From the NCBI GenBank assembly GCA_032716605.1, contig CM064523.1:47453064-47517063 (forward strand): 64,000 nt of DNA. The letters are read 5' to 3'. Below are positions 1 to 11,852 of this stretch, one piece after another. The notes beneath the pieces were generated by a model that was given only the letters and a program-made list of their open reading frames with translations, did not search any database and had not been told where the DNA came from. This DNA comes from Paralithodes platypus. Taxonomy: Eukaryota; Arthropoda; Malacostraca; Decapoda; Lithodidae. The position numbers and the translations under genes were made by a program. The number at the start of each line of letters is the position of its first letter. Position 1 is the first letter of the stretch.

Positions 1-1780
1 GTGTAGGTAGCTTCCACTCAATTCCCTCCCTTTTCAGCGATACACTAACATCCACTGCTCTTGATAGTATTTCTTTCATGACTCCATCCATATATACAGT
101 AAACAACCACGGGGACATCACACACCCCACTGCTTTCAGCAACTTGCCCTCTACTCCGTATATTCTAAGTACTTTCCACAAACCTTCTCTATCCACTCTG
201 TCAGAGGCCTTCTCCAAGTCCATAAAGGCAACATACACCTTTTGTTTCTTCTCCAGATACTTCTCCACAACACAATTCAGGGTAAAAATCTGATCTACAC
301 ATCCTCTTCCCTTCCTAAAACCTCCCTGCTCGTCGCCTATCCATTTCTCCGTTCTCACTCTCACTCTCTCAATCACTACCCTACTGTATACCTTTTCTAC
401 TACGCTTAGAAGACATATTCCTCGGTGGTTACCACACTCCTCTTTCCCCTTTGCCCTTATATAGGGGGACTATTTTGCCAGTCTTCCAGTCATTGGGTGC
501 ACTCCCCTTCTCCCATGCTAGTTTGCACATTTTCCATACCCATTCTATCACTATCTCACCACCATACCTCAACATTTCCCCACACATTCCATCTGTTTCT
601 GGTGCTTTCCCCAACTTCACTCTTTTCATGGCTTCCCACACTTCTGACCTCCTGATCCCCGCCTCCTCCTCCACTACTTCTCTTCTTCTCCCTCCCATAC
701 CATATCCAGCTATGTTTGGTGGCTCTTCATTCCTTACATTTAGCAACTCACTGAAGTACTCCCTCCATCTTTCGACTCTCTTGCTTCTCGGCTAGCATTC
801 TCCCATTCTTATCTTTCACACCCTTACTGTTTCCCTTGCTACCTTCCCTTACTTTCTTGACTTCTTTCCAGAACAGTTTCTTACTCTCCCTCCATTTTAC
901 ACTCCGATTCCTTCCAAATTCCTCATCTACTCTTCTCTTACTTTCCTTCACTACTCTCTTCACCACCCTCTTACTCTCCACATACCTCGCTCATTTCTGT
1001 CTCTCGGAATCCTCATTCCCTCTACTACCCAACCACTCTCTATATGCTTTCTTCTTTTCTTCCACAGCTATTCTTACCTCTTCTGTCCACCATGCTGTAC
1101 CTTTCACTCCCCTCACTCCACACACCTCCTCACATGCTGCACAGATCTCATCCTTAAACACCTTGCTCATTTCCTCCATAACTTCCAGGTCGAACCCACC
1201 TAGTCGTCTTTCCACTGCTCTCCTGTACTCCTCCCTGACTTCCTCCTCCTGCAACCTCTCCACCCTCTTCACCATTCCACCCTCCTCTCGCCTCCCTCCA
1301 GCTTTCCTCACCCACTTCTTTTGTATCCTAACCTTAGCTACCACTACATAATGATCAGACAGACCCCCTCCAATACCCCTATACACCCTAGCATCCATCA
1401 CAGATTTCTTCATTCGTTGATCCACACATACATAATCAATCAATGACTTTCGTTCCACCACTGTCTTATCCTTCATCGTCAACATCCGTTTCCACGTGTA
1501 CCTGTGGATCATTCTGTGTCGGAAGAAGGTGTTGGCTATCCACAGCCTCCTCCCCACACATACGTCCACAAGTGCACTACCATTCCCATTCACCTCTGAT
1601 GGTACCCCCTACCCTCCCACCACTCCCTCAACTTTCCTATCACCCACCTTACCATTCATATCCCCAATCAGAAATATTCTTTCGTTCGTGTCAAACTTCT
1701 CCAGGCAGACCTCCGCATTCATTCAGAACTCCTCTTTCTTTCAAGTATATCCTCTGTCGGGGCTTACACACATACAATCA
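1..1780 (-). pseudogene. RTE-type LINE, endonuclease and N-terminal RT (partial)
   Basis: Reads right to left. From about 1780 downward comes the C-terminal half of an apurinic-type endonuclease with a GDMN block near 1655 and an SDHYVV block near 1355. A basic, glutamate-rich linker follows (981-748), then the RT fingers (746-429, with PNDWKTGKIVPLYKGKG) and palm motif A (MDLEKAFDRVD, near 220). The GVMSPWLF block near 130 follows motif A too closely, so roughly 40 residues including the RQG region are deleted. The catalytic FADD would lie beyond base 1. In-frame stops occur in the endonuclease (for example near 1610, 1718 and 1742), and pieces lie in different frames, so this is a dead copy. 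The wording matches RTE-type endonuclease-reverse transcriptases; the exact clade is inferred. Confidence 0.8.
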
Positions 1781-4420
1781 CCCTGGGAGTCTGTTGCTGA
1801 CTCGGAGGCAGTCGCCGATCGTTTGGGTCTTTACTTTAGCTTGGTCAGTAGTGGCTCGCATCTCCCCCCGGAATTTCATTCACTTAAAGCCGTCGCAGAG
1901 ACTTCTCCAGTTGTTTTCACTCTGTCTTCGGCAGAGTCGTACAACGCCCCGTTTTCTTCCCGTGAGTTGCTCTCCGCTCTTCGTGCCTGTAAGGCTACTT
2001 CTGAGGGTCTTTATGGCGTCCATAATTTAATGCTTAAGCATCTTTCCACTGAGGCTTTGGTATGTTTATTGGCTATTTTTAATAAGGTTTGGTCGTCTGG
2101 TGTTTTCCCTCCTGCATGGAGTTCTGCTTTTACTATTCCTTTACTTAAGCCTGGAAAGTCGGGTTTCTCGCCCCAAGACTATCGCCCTATTGTCTTGACT
2201 AGTTGTTTATGAAAGCTGTTTGAACGGATGGTTAATGTCCGCCTGATGTGGCTTCTCGAGTCACGTCAGCTTTTGTCTTCGACCCAGTTTGGTTTTCGGC
2301 GTGCTTGGTCCGCTATCGACCCTTTACTTAGTTTGGAGACCTATGTCCGGTCTGCTTTTGCTCGCCATGAGTTGGTTCTTGCTGTTTTCTTCGATCTCGA
2401 GAAGGCGTAAGACTCCGCGTGGAAACATCATATTTTATGCCAACTCTGGTTTTTTCATGTCCGTGGTAATATGGGAGTCTTTATTCGTAATTTCCTTTCT
2501 TCTCGTTCTTTTCGTGTCCGGGTGAATTCCTCGTTTTCTCGGTTATTCCCTCAGATAGAAGGTGTACCTCAGGGTTCTGTTTTAAGTACTATCCTCTTTC
2601 TCATAGCCATTAATGGCATTATCTCTTCCCTTCCGGCTATGGTCAGGTCCTCATATGTCGACGACTTTGCGATCTATGCGGCTGATTCGGATATTGTTGC
2701 GTTACGCTCCCTTATCCAATCAGCGATTGTGGCTGCCTCGTCATGGGCCACTGGTCACGGGTTTCGTTTTTCTACGTCTAAATCTTGTGCTATGTCTTTC
2801 ACTCGTCGCCACGTTATCCCGCGTCCTTCTCTTGAACTGTATGGTTCCATTTTACCTTATCATTGTTCGACTACCTTCTTGGGTCTTGTCTTTGATTCCC
2901 GTCTTAACTGGGCAGCTCATGTTTCCTCTGTTAAGGTTGCTGCTTTGCACCGTCTTCGTCTCCTCCAGACCCTGTCCCACCTCACTTGGGGTGTGGACCG
3001 TGGTCTCCTTCTTCGCCTTCAGGTTGCCCTTATTCTTTCTAAACTCCATTATGGTTGTCAGGTTTACTCATCAGCCTCCGAAACAGTCCTCCATAAACTT
3101 GACTCTGTTCACCATTTCGGTTTACGTCTTGCCTTGGGTGCTTTTCGCTCTTCCCCTGTTGATAGCCTCTATGCTGAATCCGGCGTCCCTTCTTTGTACC
3201 GACGTCGGGCCCTTCTCTCTCTCCGGTACTATGCCCGGTCGCTTCAGTTTCCTTCCTTGCAGACCTCTCTTCTTCCTACTGTTCCTGTTCCGTCTCGTTC
3301 TCGCCTTCGGCCCCCTTTCCTTTCTCGTATGGATTCCTTACTTTCTCGTTCTTCGTTTTCCCTTCCACGTTCTTCCGCTCCGGCTCAGTAAGTGTCCTCC
3401 TTGGCTCCTTCCTCGTATTTCCTTGTGTCCCTCTATTTTTCCTTGTTCTAAGTCCTCTACCCCACCCTCAGTTCTTTGTTCTCGTTTCCTTGTACACCTT
3501 ACACAGCATTCTTCTTCTACCCCGGTTTACACTGATGGCTCCCGTTAGTCTTCTGGCGTCGGGTTTGCCATCCTTTTTCCTTCTCGTTCTTATCAGTATT
3601 CTCTCCCTTCTCCAGCTGGTGTTCTGACTGCCGAACTTTACGCTATCTTCTTTGCCGTCCGTCTCATGTGCTTCTTTCCTTCTTCCTCCTTTACTCTTTT
3701 TTTCTGACTCTTACAGTGCCCTTCTTCTCTTGCAGTCTTTTCCTGCTCTCCATCCGTTGGTTCTTGCCATCCACGATTGGCTTGTCAGTCTCTCTGCTCG
3801 GAAAAAGGTTGTCCAATTTTGTTGGGTGCCTAGCTATGTTGGTGTCCGTGGAAATGAGCAGGTTGATGTTCTCGCTCGCGACGCTGCGGCAGTCCGATCA
3901 ACTTCTCTCTCTATTCCCGCCTCTGACTCTATCCAGCTATCTCTGCCTTCCTCCTGTCTCGCTGGCAAACAATGTGGTTCTCTTTCCTCTAATAAGCTCC
4001 GCACTGTAAGGCCTCCGTTTCTGCCTGGCCTGACCCCTCTCACCGTGTTCGTCGTTGGGAGACTGCGTTGGCCCGTCTTCGGCTAGGCCATACCAGACTT
4101 ACCCACTCCTTCCTCATGTCCCGCTCGCCTCCACCTCGTTGCTCCCGGTGTGGTGTTCAGGTTTCTATTTCTCACATTTTCCTTGACTGTCTTCTCTTTT
4201 CTTCGCCCGTCGCCGTTCTTTTCCCTTTCTATTTTCCCTTGGTCGTCGTCCTTGTCTTGCCGATCTCCTCTCAGAGTCCCCTTTCTTTTCCGCTGACCAC
4301 GTAATGGCTTTCTTTTCCTCTCCGACTCCTTACCAATATTTAACTTCCTTTCCTTCTAACACTATCCGTTTCCTGCTTTAGTGCCACATGGCCTTTGTTG
4401 CCTGGTGCTAGAAATTTATT
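1781..4420 (+). pseudogene. I-clade-like LINE, RT plus RNase H, 5' truncated
   Basis: Starts in the linker between endonuclease and RT and runs through RT (motif A FFDLEKA near 2390-2410, EGVPQGSVLS near 2560, catalytic YVDDF near 2655), a thumb region, and an RNase H domain (YTDGSR near 3530, TAELYAIF near 3630, SDSYSALLLL near 3705, WVPSYVGVRGNEQVD near 3825). The end carries the LRLGHTRLTH...CSRCG...H...C knuckle typical of I/Nimb-type elements. An RNase H after RT separates it from the RTE, CR1 and Jockey-like copies in this window. In-frame stops at about 2210, 2408 and 3546 and frame changes after 3390 make it a pseudogene. It abuts the minus-strand RTE copy head to head near 1780. Its 3' tail fades into AT-rich sequence near 4420. 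Confidence 0.8.
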
Positions 4421-4872
4421 AATGTTATGTATAAACATTAAATTCACTTAGTTTATTTATTAACGAAATTCACTTTTGATTTAATTGTTTAACTTATTCA
4501 TTTTAAAACTTTCATAACACCTTGTAAGTAAAACTTTATTTTATTAAAATTCTTTTATAAATATATTGGTTATAATTATTCCCCTGTTTTTTTAATATGT
4601 ATTAGTGTGAGTGTTTCTTTGTTGTTTTACTCTGGTGACTATTTATTCTTTGCTCAAGCCATACTAATATTTTGTTTAACCTATATACCTGGGATTGTTA
4701 TAATAGTGCCCGCTAGGGGGTGTCTGGTGGGGAGAGGATATACTCTAATAATCACTTAGATTATAATAGACCTATATTATCATAGTGCCATAAGAACTTG
4801 AGTTTCTGGTACTTATACTAGTTAGCGTCTATATCCTCTCACGTCTGTCTTTGTGTTGTCCCTCTGGGGTGT
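4421..4872. other. AT-rich non-coding stretch
   Basis: No reading frame or RNA gene is visible. The stretch is AT-rich up to about 4690, then carries a short imperfect inverted pair (a GAGAGGATATACTCT-like block near 4735 and TATATCCTCTCAC near 4830). It ends at the CTAC target site of LTR retrotransposon 1. Confidence 0.5.
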
Positions 4873-4876
4873 CTAC

Positions 4877-6654
4877 TGTGACGTTAACCACTCCGTTAGA
4901 ACCGCATGGCTTGTCCTACAGTGACTCGCTAGGATCGCCAGGGCAGTGGATGGGGCTACAGTTTATGTATTAGAGTGTGCTTTATTTCATATGAAAGCTT
5001 GTGTCCAGAAAGGCTTTTTGTTTTCACCCATGTCAAGGCTTTATATATTTAATTGTAAAGTATATGTTTTATCATTAACTAGTAATGATGGGATCTGGGA
5101 GAGAGAGAGAGAGTAGAACAGAGTGAGAGGGAGCGCGCAGTGTTTTTGTCCCGCTTGATGACGTCACGGCTGGCTGCCTCGTGGGGGTTGGTTGAGAGAG
5201 GTACTTCCCATGCTGTTAGCTCCCTTGCTAGTGGCTAGAGGTCTTGTAACCGCTTTTTTCCCACGCGGCTCGAGCTGGTGCGAGTATATATACAGTTCCT
5301 CGCCACTCTCTCCCTCAGATCTGGTTTCTAGAACGCACCCATCTTTTTCCCTTGCTACCTGTCCCCTGCTCTGCACCTGAGAATCTTTTCTTCTGCCTAT
5401 CTCTCTCATTTTCCATATCTTTCACCACCTTTTATTAATATTATACCCCCTCTGGTTAACTCTGCAAAATCAGCTTCATGCTGGCCAGTTGTATTGTGCG
5501 TTAAGGTCTGATATAACCTATGTATGTTAGTTGTTAAGATAAGTGGATCACGAAGCATTGGTTGGCTTTCATAGTACCGCTTCCTTTAATTATTAGTGTT
5601 CTGCTGGATTAGATAATGCTAGACTAGGAGTCTGATATTATAAGGTATTGTTTCCTATGAGTGCTGGCTTTAGTTAAAAGCTGCACGACATACCTGAGAA
5701 CTGGAGTTGATTGAGTAAATTCTAGTCTGTGTGCCATTGAGAGTAGAGCATGCACGAATGAGGGCTTTTTGCCTATACCATTCTGCACTGTTCTAATCTC
5801 GATTGTCTTTGAGGTACGCCAGGAGAACGCTTAATACTTCGGTATTAAGGTTTCTCAAGAGAGCTACCCTTCATTATAACGTAATATTTGACGCACAGAC
5901 TTGAGATTTGCACTAGGCTATGCGGCATGCCATGCGCACCAGTATCTCGTATCATTGACTCTAGCTAGACTTTATCAGTCACAGTAGACATTAAGTATAT
6001 TAACCTAATTACTCTTTTTATGTAGACCCGTTTATGATTACACAAGCATTTCGCAGCCTAGTTTGATGTATTGAGACACAAACGACTTAGGCTCTTTTTG
6101 TTGATAGGAATACTGCATTGTCGTGGCGATTATTATTATTGTTGTAGTGTTTAGGATATTCTTGGCTCCGACGGAATTATATATTCTGCCTTTTTGTGTG
6201 CATAGCCTGCACGAGCATTGTTCCGCTGCCTGCCTTTTTGGGTTCCATTTCCGATACGAGCATCTTTATAGCATCTAACATTTAAAGAAGATTCCTTGTT
6301 AGTGTTGAAGGACTTTAGTGCACTTTCTTTCATGCAGGAGTGCCTGACATTTATTGATTAAAGTAACTTAAACTGTAACTTCTCTTACCACCTTACTTTG
6401 CATACCATAACCAACCACCTTCGGTTATAGGTAGTAATAGGCTGTTTTCACATAACATTAAGCCTAGAGTAGACGCACATTTATTGAGAGTTTGATAGCC
6501 TATTATTGCATATAGAACTCTGTAGAGTATTTGTGTTCTTTGTTCACTGGGAATATACATCAGAGGTTGGATCTAGCGCTTTCCGTTGTAGCATTTATGC
6601 CATTACTAGTCCAATGAATAAGAGCCCTGATATATTTGAACCCCAGTCGTAACA
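4877..6654 (+). repeat. 5' LTR of retrotransposon 1 (1778 bp)
   Basis: Starts TG and ends CA. The same sequence recurs as the 3' LTR (11853-14270) and as a solo LTR (50399-57266). Short open frames in it, on both strands, recur in the other copies only because the copies are young; none looks like a gene. Confidence 0.93.
5159..5320 (+). promoter_or_regulatory. LTR promoter: CRE palindrome and TATA box
   Basis: A perfect palindromic cAMP-response element TGACGTCA lies at 5159-5166 and a TATATATA box at 5285-5292. A CTCAGATC block about 25-30 bases after the TATA box resembles an arthropod initiator (TCAGT-like). The same layout recurs at 12143-12150 with 12269-12276, and at 50697-50704 with 50829-50836. 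This places U3/R inside the first quarter of the LTR and leaves an unusually long R-U5. Function is inferred from motifs. Confidence 0.6.
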
Positions 6655-6656
6655 AA

Positions 6657-6669
6657 TGGCTACCTTACC
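6657..6669 (+). other. Primer binding site of retrotransposon 1
   Basis: TGGCTACCTTACC begins two bases after the LTR end. It starts with the TGG expected as complement of a tRNA CCA tail. I cannot name the tRNA. Confidence 0.55.
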
Positions 6670-6867
6670 TAGGATTTGGTGAACCTACATTTATTAGCAG
6701 GGAACATTTGTTTTGGAGAATATTTTGCGGGGATCAGCAAGAATATTTTTTTTTGCAACATAGTATAGCCCTTGAGTATTTCCGAGAATTGTTGTGTGTA
6801 TATTGAGGTATAAGAGTTTGGGGTACTTCTTTTCTGAATATTGTGGTGAGAAATTTTTGTGAGCATC

Positions 6868-7510
6868 ATGTCTTATACCGGGTCAGAGGAGAATGGAGAC
6901 ATGGTACGTAATGTCGAAACTGAGGAACAGCAGCATGATGAAAGGGTTAATCGGGTGAACTGTGAGGAGGATGCTAGGATATTTTTGCAATGGCCTGTTA
7001 CTGCCGAGCGGTTGGAGGGTATGGAGCGGTACGGTCTTCAATGCCTGGCCACAGCTATCGGTCATGCGGGTACTAGCAGCATGACCAGGGATAACTTGAT
7101 AACGTGTGTACTGGGCAGGGTGACTGGTGAGCGAGATGGGTTGAGTGCTCAGAGCCCTTCGGCCATGCTTCCCCTACACTCGACTCCCAGCCATCCCAGT
7201 AGTTTGCTGACCCCGGGTACGCTTCCGCAGTTGGGTGGTGACTGGCAGGGTGGGTTGCCCCTGGGGGGACCACCGGTAATTTCAAACATTGTAGCACCTT
7301 CACCTCCTCAAGGGTTAACTCCAGAATTATTGCTTCAGCTCGAATTAGCTAAGATCGAAGAGAGAAAGGCTATCAGGGCAGGTGAGCAGCAAATAGAATT
7401 AGCCAAGATAGAAGAGAGAAAAAGTCACCAGCACATAGAGCTAGCAAAAATCCAAGCTGATTTAGAGTCGACTAGGTACTGTGCCGACATGGATGTAGAG
7501 AAGTCGCGAG
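6868..7510 (+). pseudogene. gag, N-terminal part, retrotransposon 1
   Basis: Begins at the ATG at 6868, about 200 bases after the primer site. The first 100 residues are acidic and mixed. They are followed by a Ser/Pro-rich segment and then repeated LAKIEERK-type heptads (about residues 155-200) that should form a coiled coil. Element 2 has an analogous KEQDRLQ coiled-coil repeat in the same place. The frame stays open past 7510, but what follows to 7692 is the antisense of a CR1 3' end, so real gag coding stops near 7510 and resumes at about 8456. No known fold was recognised beyond the coiled coil. Confidence 0.7.
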
Positions 7511-8455
7511 TACAAAGGAGTACAAAGGAGTACAAAGGAAATCAAGCAACAACAGGTCTAGTGACCCTTCTAGGTTGCTTGTCCTCCAAAACACTGAGGA
7601 TCAAGTGTCCAAACAGTGGTTTAGAGTGGGTAAGGGAACATTGGAAAGGGAACTACTGCCCTGCCACTAACGTGGCAGGACTAGGAAGTTAGTAGGGGAC
7701 ATATGGGTTAGTAACTGAGGGGAGGATAAAGTTATTCATTTACAAACGCAGTCAGTCGCGGGTTTGATGCGAGATATTTGTCTAGGCGGAATTTAAATGA
7801 ATCAACGGTGCTGCAGTCTATAACGTCTCGGGGAAGCCCATTCCACAAGTTGACAACTCGATTGAAGAAGAAATTCTTAGATTCGTGCGAGTTAAAAGAT
7901 TTACCAATAATTTTGCAACCGTTTTCCCGCGTGTAATTAGATTGGTCGATAGTGAAGTACTTACTACAGTTCATATTGTCGATGCCTTTGATGATTTGAA
8001 CACTTGCATTAAGTCGCCTCTTAATCTGCGCTGGGTTGAAGGAAATAGGTTTAATTCTCTAAGACGCTCTTCGTTATGGTTTGTTCTTTAGGCTAGGTAT
8101 CATTTTGGTAACTCTACGTTGAACTCGTTCTAGCTTGTTTATATCTTTTTGGTAATAAGGGCACCAGGATTGAACGCAGTATTCCAGAAGAGGGCGGACT
8201 AAGGAATTGTAAAGGGTTAGGATAACTTCTTTGGATTTATGCTCAAATGACCTGCCTATAAAGCCAATTATTTTGTTTGCCTTCTTAACAACTTCTGAAC
8301 ATTGTTGACTCGGTTTTAGGTTACTCGATATTGTTACTCCCAGATCAGTTTCTCTGTTTACATTCTTAAGCTGAGTGCCATTCATCGAATAGTTTGCTTT
8401 CTCATTTAGGTATCCGACATGTAGTACTTTACATTTATCCGCATTGAAACTCATT
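7511..8455 (-). mobile_element. CR1-like LINE 3' fragment inserted in gag
   Basis: On the minus strand, 8454-8074 encodes the RT thumb and C-terminal region of a CR1-type LINE (DKCKVLHVG, TDLGVTIS, LVRPLLEYCVQSWCPYYQKD, LERVQRR), and after a frame break 7974-7732 gives the terminal block (FFFNRVVNLWNGLPRDV). A roughly 220-base 3' UTR follows and ends in a 10-bp tandem repeat ACTCCTTTGT (about three units, 7511-7545). The fragment is 5' truncated just after the FADD motif, as is common for CR1 insertions. It splits the gag of retrotransposon 1. No clear target duplication is seen, which also fits CR1. Confidence 0.85.
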
Positions 8456-10822
8456 TGCCAACGGGAGGCAACGGGAGAGCGACTTGGGGCTGGTAACCGT
8501 GTTCATGAGCAGTCTCTCTCGCACTTATTGAAACTGGTTCCGGTGTTTGATGAGAGTGGTGTAACAGAATTTTTCACACGCTTTGAGAAGAAGTGCCAGG
8601 AACACCAGTGGCCAGAGAATAAATGGGCAGCACTTGTATCCTCTAGATTAATAGGCAAGGGTCTTAAAGCCTACGATGCGTTACCTTTGGAGTTATGTAT
8701 TGTGTACGAGGATCTCAAGGAGGCTGTCCTGAGGGCTTACGAACTGCAACCAGAAACTTACCGTTTGAAGTTCCGGGGTGTAACTAAGGGAAGAGATAGC
8801 ACCTTTTTGGAACACGCCCGGGACTTGTCCGATGCTATGGGGAACTGGCTCCGATCTGAGAAGGTCACAACATTTGATGAAATTAAGCAGTTAATGATGT
8901 TGGAGCAGTTCTTTAAGAGCACGGGCAGTGATCTACCTTTGAACTTGAAGGAGAAAAACCCAAGAACTCTAGTCGAAGCAGCAGAAATGGCTGATCGACG
9001 GCTGTCGTTGATTCGGGGTTGCGGGTCCTCACAGAAGTACGATGTAAGTGCTAAGGACCGTTATCCTCCCCCTCCCCGTAACAATGACCCATTTAAACAG
9101 AAGAGCCATGAAACTAAAACTGAATCCAAACCTTACACCACACCGTATGTGAAAAGTCAGGGGCCTTTTACATCACAGTATAAGCCGAAACCGAAATTTA
9201 TGTGTTTTAGTTGCCACCAGGAGGGTCATAAGGCAAATGAGTGCCCTAGTCGACCTCCTCCGGCAGCCGTGTCTTTTGCTCACTGCATTGGAGTGTTCAA
9301 GAGGACATCGGAGTTTGTTAGAGGCATTTCTTCCGAGGTAAATACACTGCCAGTGCAGAAGGATCCGGAAGGCTTATTCCCTGTCCGTGATGCCTTTAGT
9401 GACCACAGGGGACTCGGTTGTGTGGAGTGGGGGGGTAGAAGACATGAGTTGAGAATTTTGCGTGACACTGGGGCATCGCAAACACTGTTGAGAAATTTCA
9501 CTGGTCAACCTGTCAATACGGCGCGGGTGGTTGTGGTTCAGGGAGTTAATGCGACAAGGTCATACCCGCTTGTAAGAATGAAGGTGGAAGTTGATGGTGT
9601 GACTCGTGACCTGGATGTAGGAATTGTGGAGAAGTTACCTGTTGGGGGCGTCGACCTCCTTCTCGGCAACGACTTTGCGGGACCTACTTCTGAGGCTCCA
9701 CCCTTGGTCGTTGCCGAGAAGCCGGCCGACGTGAGTAGGGAGGAGCAGGAGTGGGTTGAGAAGTGTCCGGGGCAGCCTATGGCGTGTGTTGTCACCGGAG
9801 ATTCTGCATCCAGGGAGTCACATTCTGGTCAACAATCTTTAGATCAGCGGAGGAAGGGTACCGAGAAGGGGTTGAAAGTTGATGCGGTTGAGAGTTTAGT
9901 GTCAACGGACCTTCTCGGGGACTCCTTATTAGGACCACATTTCGAGTCTGGAGAAGACCCAGTAACTGTTCCTGTAGGGGCAGAGGATGGGCTTAAAAAG
10001 ACGAAAGAGTTGAAGGAGGACAGTGATGCACAGTCGGGAGATGTAGCAACAAGGTACCCTGATGCATACCCTATGAGAAATGGGTCGGCGAAGACGGTGG
10101 TCCGAAGCTTGCTAGTGTATTTTTCCCGGTATGGTTACCCGCAGGGGCTTCAGTCAGTCCAGGGACCCAACTTTACTTCTAGCCTCTTTGTCCAAGCAAT
10201 GCCGCAGCATGAGATTGTTGGGGTTGTGTCATCTGCGTATTATCCGGAGAGCCAGGGTGTGTTAGAGCGATGGCACTCGGCCTTCAAATCTGTGCTTCGT
10301 TGTTGTTGCTTTGAGAGTGGGAGGGATTGGGATCTTGGCCTGCCATGTGTTTTGTTTGCTGTGTGGGAGGTACCTGGGGAGAGTTTGGGATTCAGCCCTA
10401 ATGAGCTCGTCTTTGGACACCGTGTCAGAGGGCCTCTCCATATGGTTGAAGAAGTATGGGAGGGCGCAGAAAAACCTTGTTCTATGCTCAAGTGTGTCCT
10501 CAACAGTCGAGAACGGATGTTGCGCAGTCTGGAGTTGGCTGGCCGTAATTTGACTAGCTCTCAGGCCCTCAGGAAGGACAGGTACGACCTCAAGGTTGAA
10601 CTCAGGGAGTTTCACGTGGGTCAGGAGGTGTTGATTCTACTGCCCCTTGTAGGTCACCCCTTATCCGCGAAGTACGCTGGTCCTTATAGGGTGGTGGAGG
10701 AGCTATCAGACCTGGATTACTTGGTAGCCACTCCAGACAGACGGAAGCGCAATCAGTTATGTCATGTTAATCCCATGAAGGAGTATGGGAGGCCCCCCCT
10801 GAGCCTCTCACTGTGCCTGTGA
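8456..10822 (+). pseudogene. gag C-terminus, protease and partial integrase, retrotransposon 1
   Basis: One open frame, read from the right edge of the CR1 insert. Capsid-like helices come first, then a CCHC zinc knuckle (CFSCHQEGHKANEC, near 9203-9245), a retropepsin with active-site RDTGAS near 9463 and LLLGNDFAG near 9655, and a variable acidic linker. From about 10050 it is integrase: the second half of the catalytic core (NFTSSLF, then PESQGVLERWH with the glutamate), followed by a GPYRVVEE (GPY/F) module near 10680. The HHCC finger and first catalytic Asp are deleted. At the second catalytic position, where element 2 has QSD, this copy reads QSV. Integrase is therefore inactive. The frame ends at a stop at 10820, with no RT before RNase H. 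Confidence 0.85.
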
Positions 10823-11379
10823 TGACGTTTAGCAGTCAAGGTGGAGAAGGAGAATGGGACAGTCAAGCTCAGGTGGAGGATAACTGGAAGGATAAGAAGT
10901 TCAAATGGGTGCCTGAGTGTGAGAAGGTGTTTAGAGAAGTAAAACACCTGTTGTGCACTCACCCGATCCTCAGGGCCCCTGACTTTAGCCTACCTTTCCA
11001 ACTAGCAACGGAGGCTAGTGGTGTGGGGGCTGGTGCCGTCCTTGTGGAAAAGGACGATGATGGGCTGGAGCATCCTGTTAGTTTCTGCTCGGAGAAGTAC
11101 AATTCGGCCCAGGGGAGCTGCTCTGTTGTCGAGGAGGAGCTGCTGGCGGTTGTGCTTGCGCTGGGGCATTTCGAGGTCTATGTTCCAGCCTATGGTCCGG
11201 TCGTTGTAGTTTACCCAGATCATCACCCTCTCAAGTTCTTGGACCAGTTTCACAATCGGAATATGAGGCTGACCAGGTGGTCACTAAGGTTATTGGTATA
11301 TAACCTGGACATACGCCATATTGCAGGTTGTGACAACGTGATTGCAGATTGTCTTTCGAGGGTAGATGATCCTGGGTAG
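10823..11379 (+). pseudogene. RNase H of retrotransposon 1
   Basis: The frame carries the end of the RT connection (KFKWVPECEKVF, HPILRAPDF) and a Ty3/Gypsy RNase H: VGAGAVLVEKDD, HPVSFCSEKYNSAQ, VVEEELLAVVLAL, DHHPLKFL, and the closing CDNVIADCLSR. The first catalytic residue of the family sits in a Q(I/T)D-type block that here reads ATEAS, so the Asp is replaced. Because RT proper is absent, this domain is joined to the integrase tail across a large deletion near 10822-10880. It ends 473 bases before the 3' LTR. Confidence 0.85.
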
Positions 11380-11852
11380 ATTGACACACGGGTAGCCTCC
11401 TGCTTTAGTTTGAATAGTATTTTGCGCTTGGTGCTTGTTGGCTCGCGGTTGTAGCCCAGCGTATTGGGTCGTAAAGCAGAAGTTGAGCGTTTGGTATAGA
11501 AGAAAAAACTAGGCTTGCCCCTATAGTGCAGCCGAAATAAACAAATTATAAACATAAAAATCAAATACAAACTTTCTTTGATAGTTGAATTTTGTTTAGT
11601 ATGTTATAGCAGTACTTCTGAGTTGCACTTCTCTCAGAATGCTGGGCTAGAGAAGCTCGCTCTTGAGGAGCATAACTACATATAATTTAACCTATTGTGT
11701 TGGGGAGGGTTATAATTTTGAAAAAAAAATTGTTTAAGAAATGTGCCAGATATTTTACTGCCGCTGGGTGATGGGAAGTGGAGATATAGCATGGGTTCTA
11801 ACCATCAGATTTTTGTGAGCCTTGGGGCCTCTGAGAAAAATCTTGGGGGGGG
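11380..11852 (+). other. 3' non-coding region and polypurine tract
   Basis: There is no reading frame of interest. The last bases before the 3' LTR (about 11845-11852, a G run after GAGAAAAATCTT) form the polypurine tract used for plus-strand priming in LTR elements. Confidence 0.65.

Noticed and set aside
5164..5409. 81-residue minus-strand frame repeated in the second LTR
   Set aside because: Antisense to the LTR promoter region and only kept because the LTRs are young.
6151..6333. 60-residue minus-strand frame repeated at 13143-13325 and 56764-56946
   Set aside because: All three lie in copies of the same LTR, so similarity follows from common descent of the LTR; no domain, start context or partner supports a gene.
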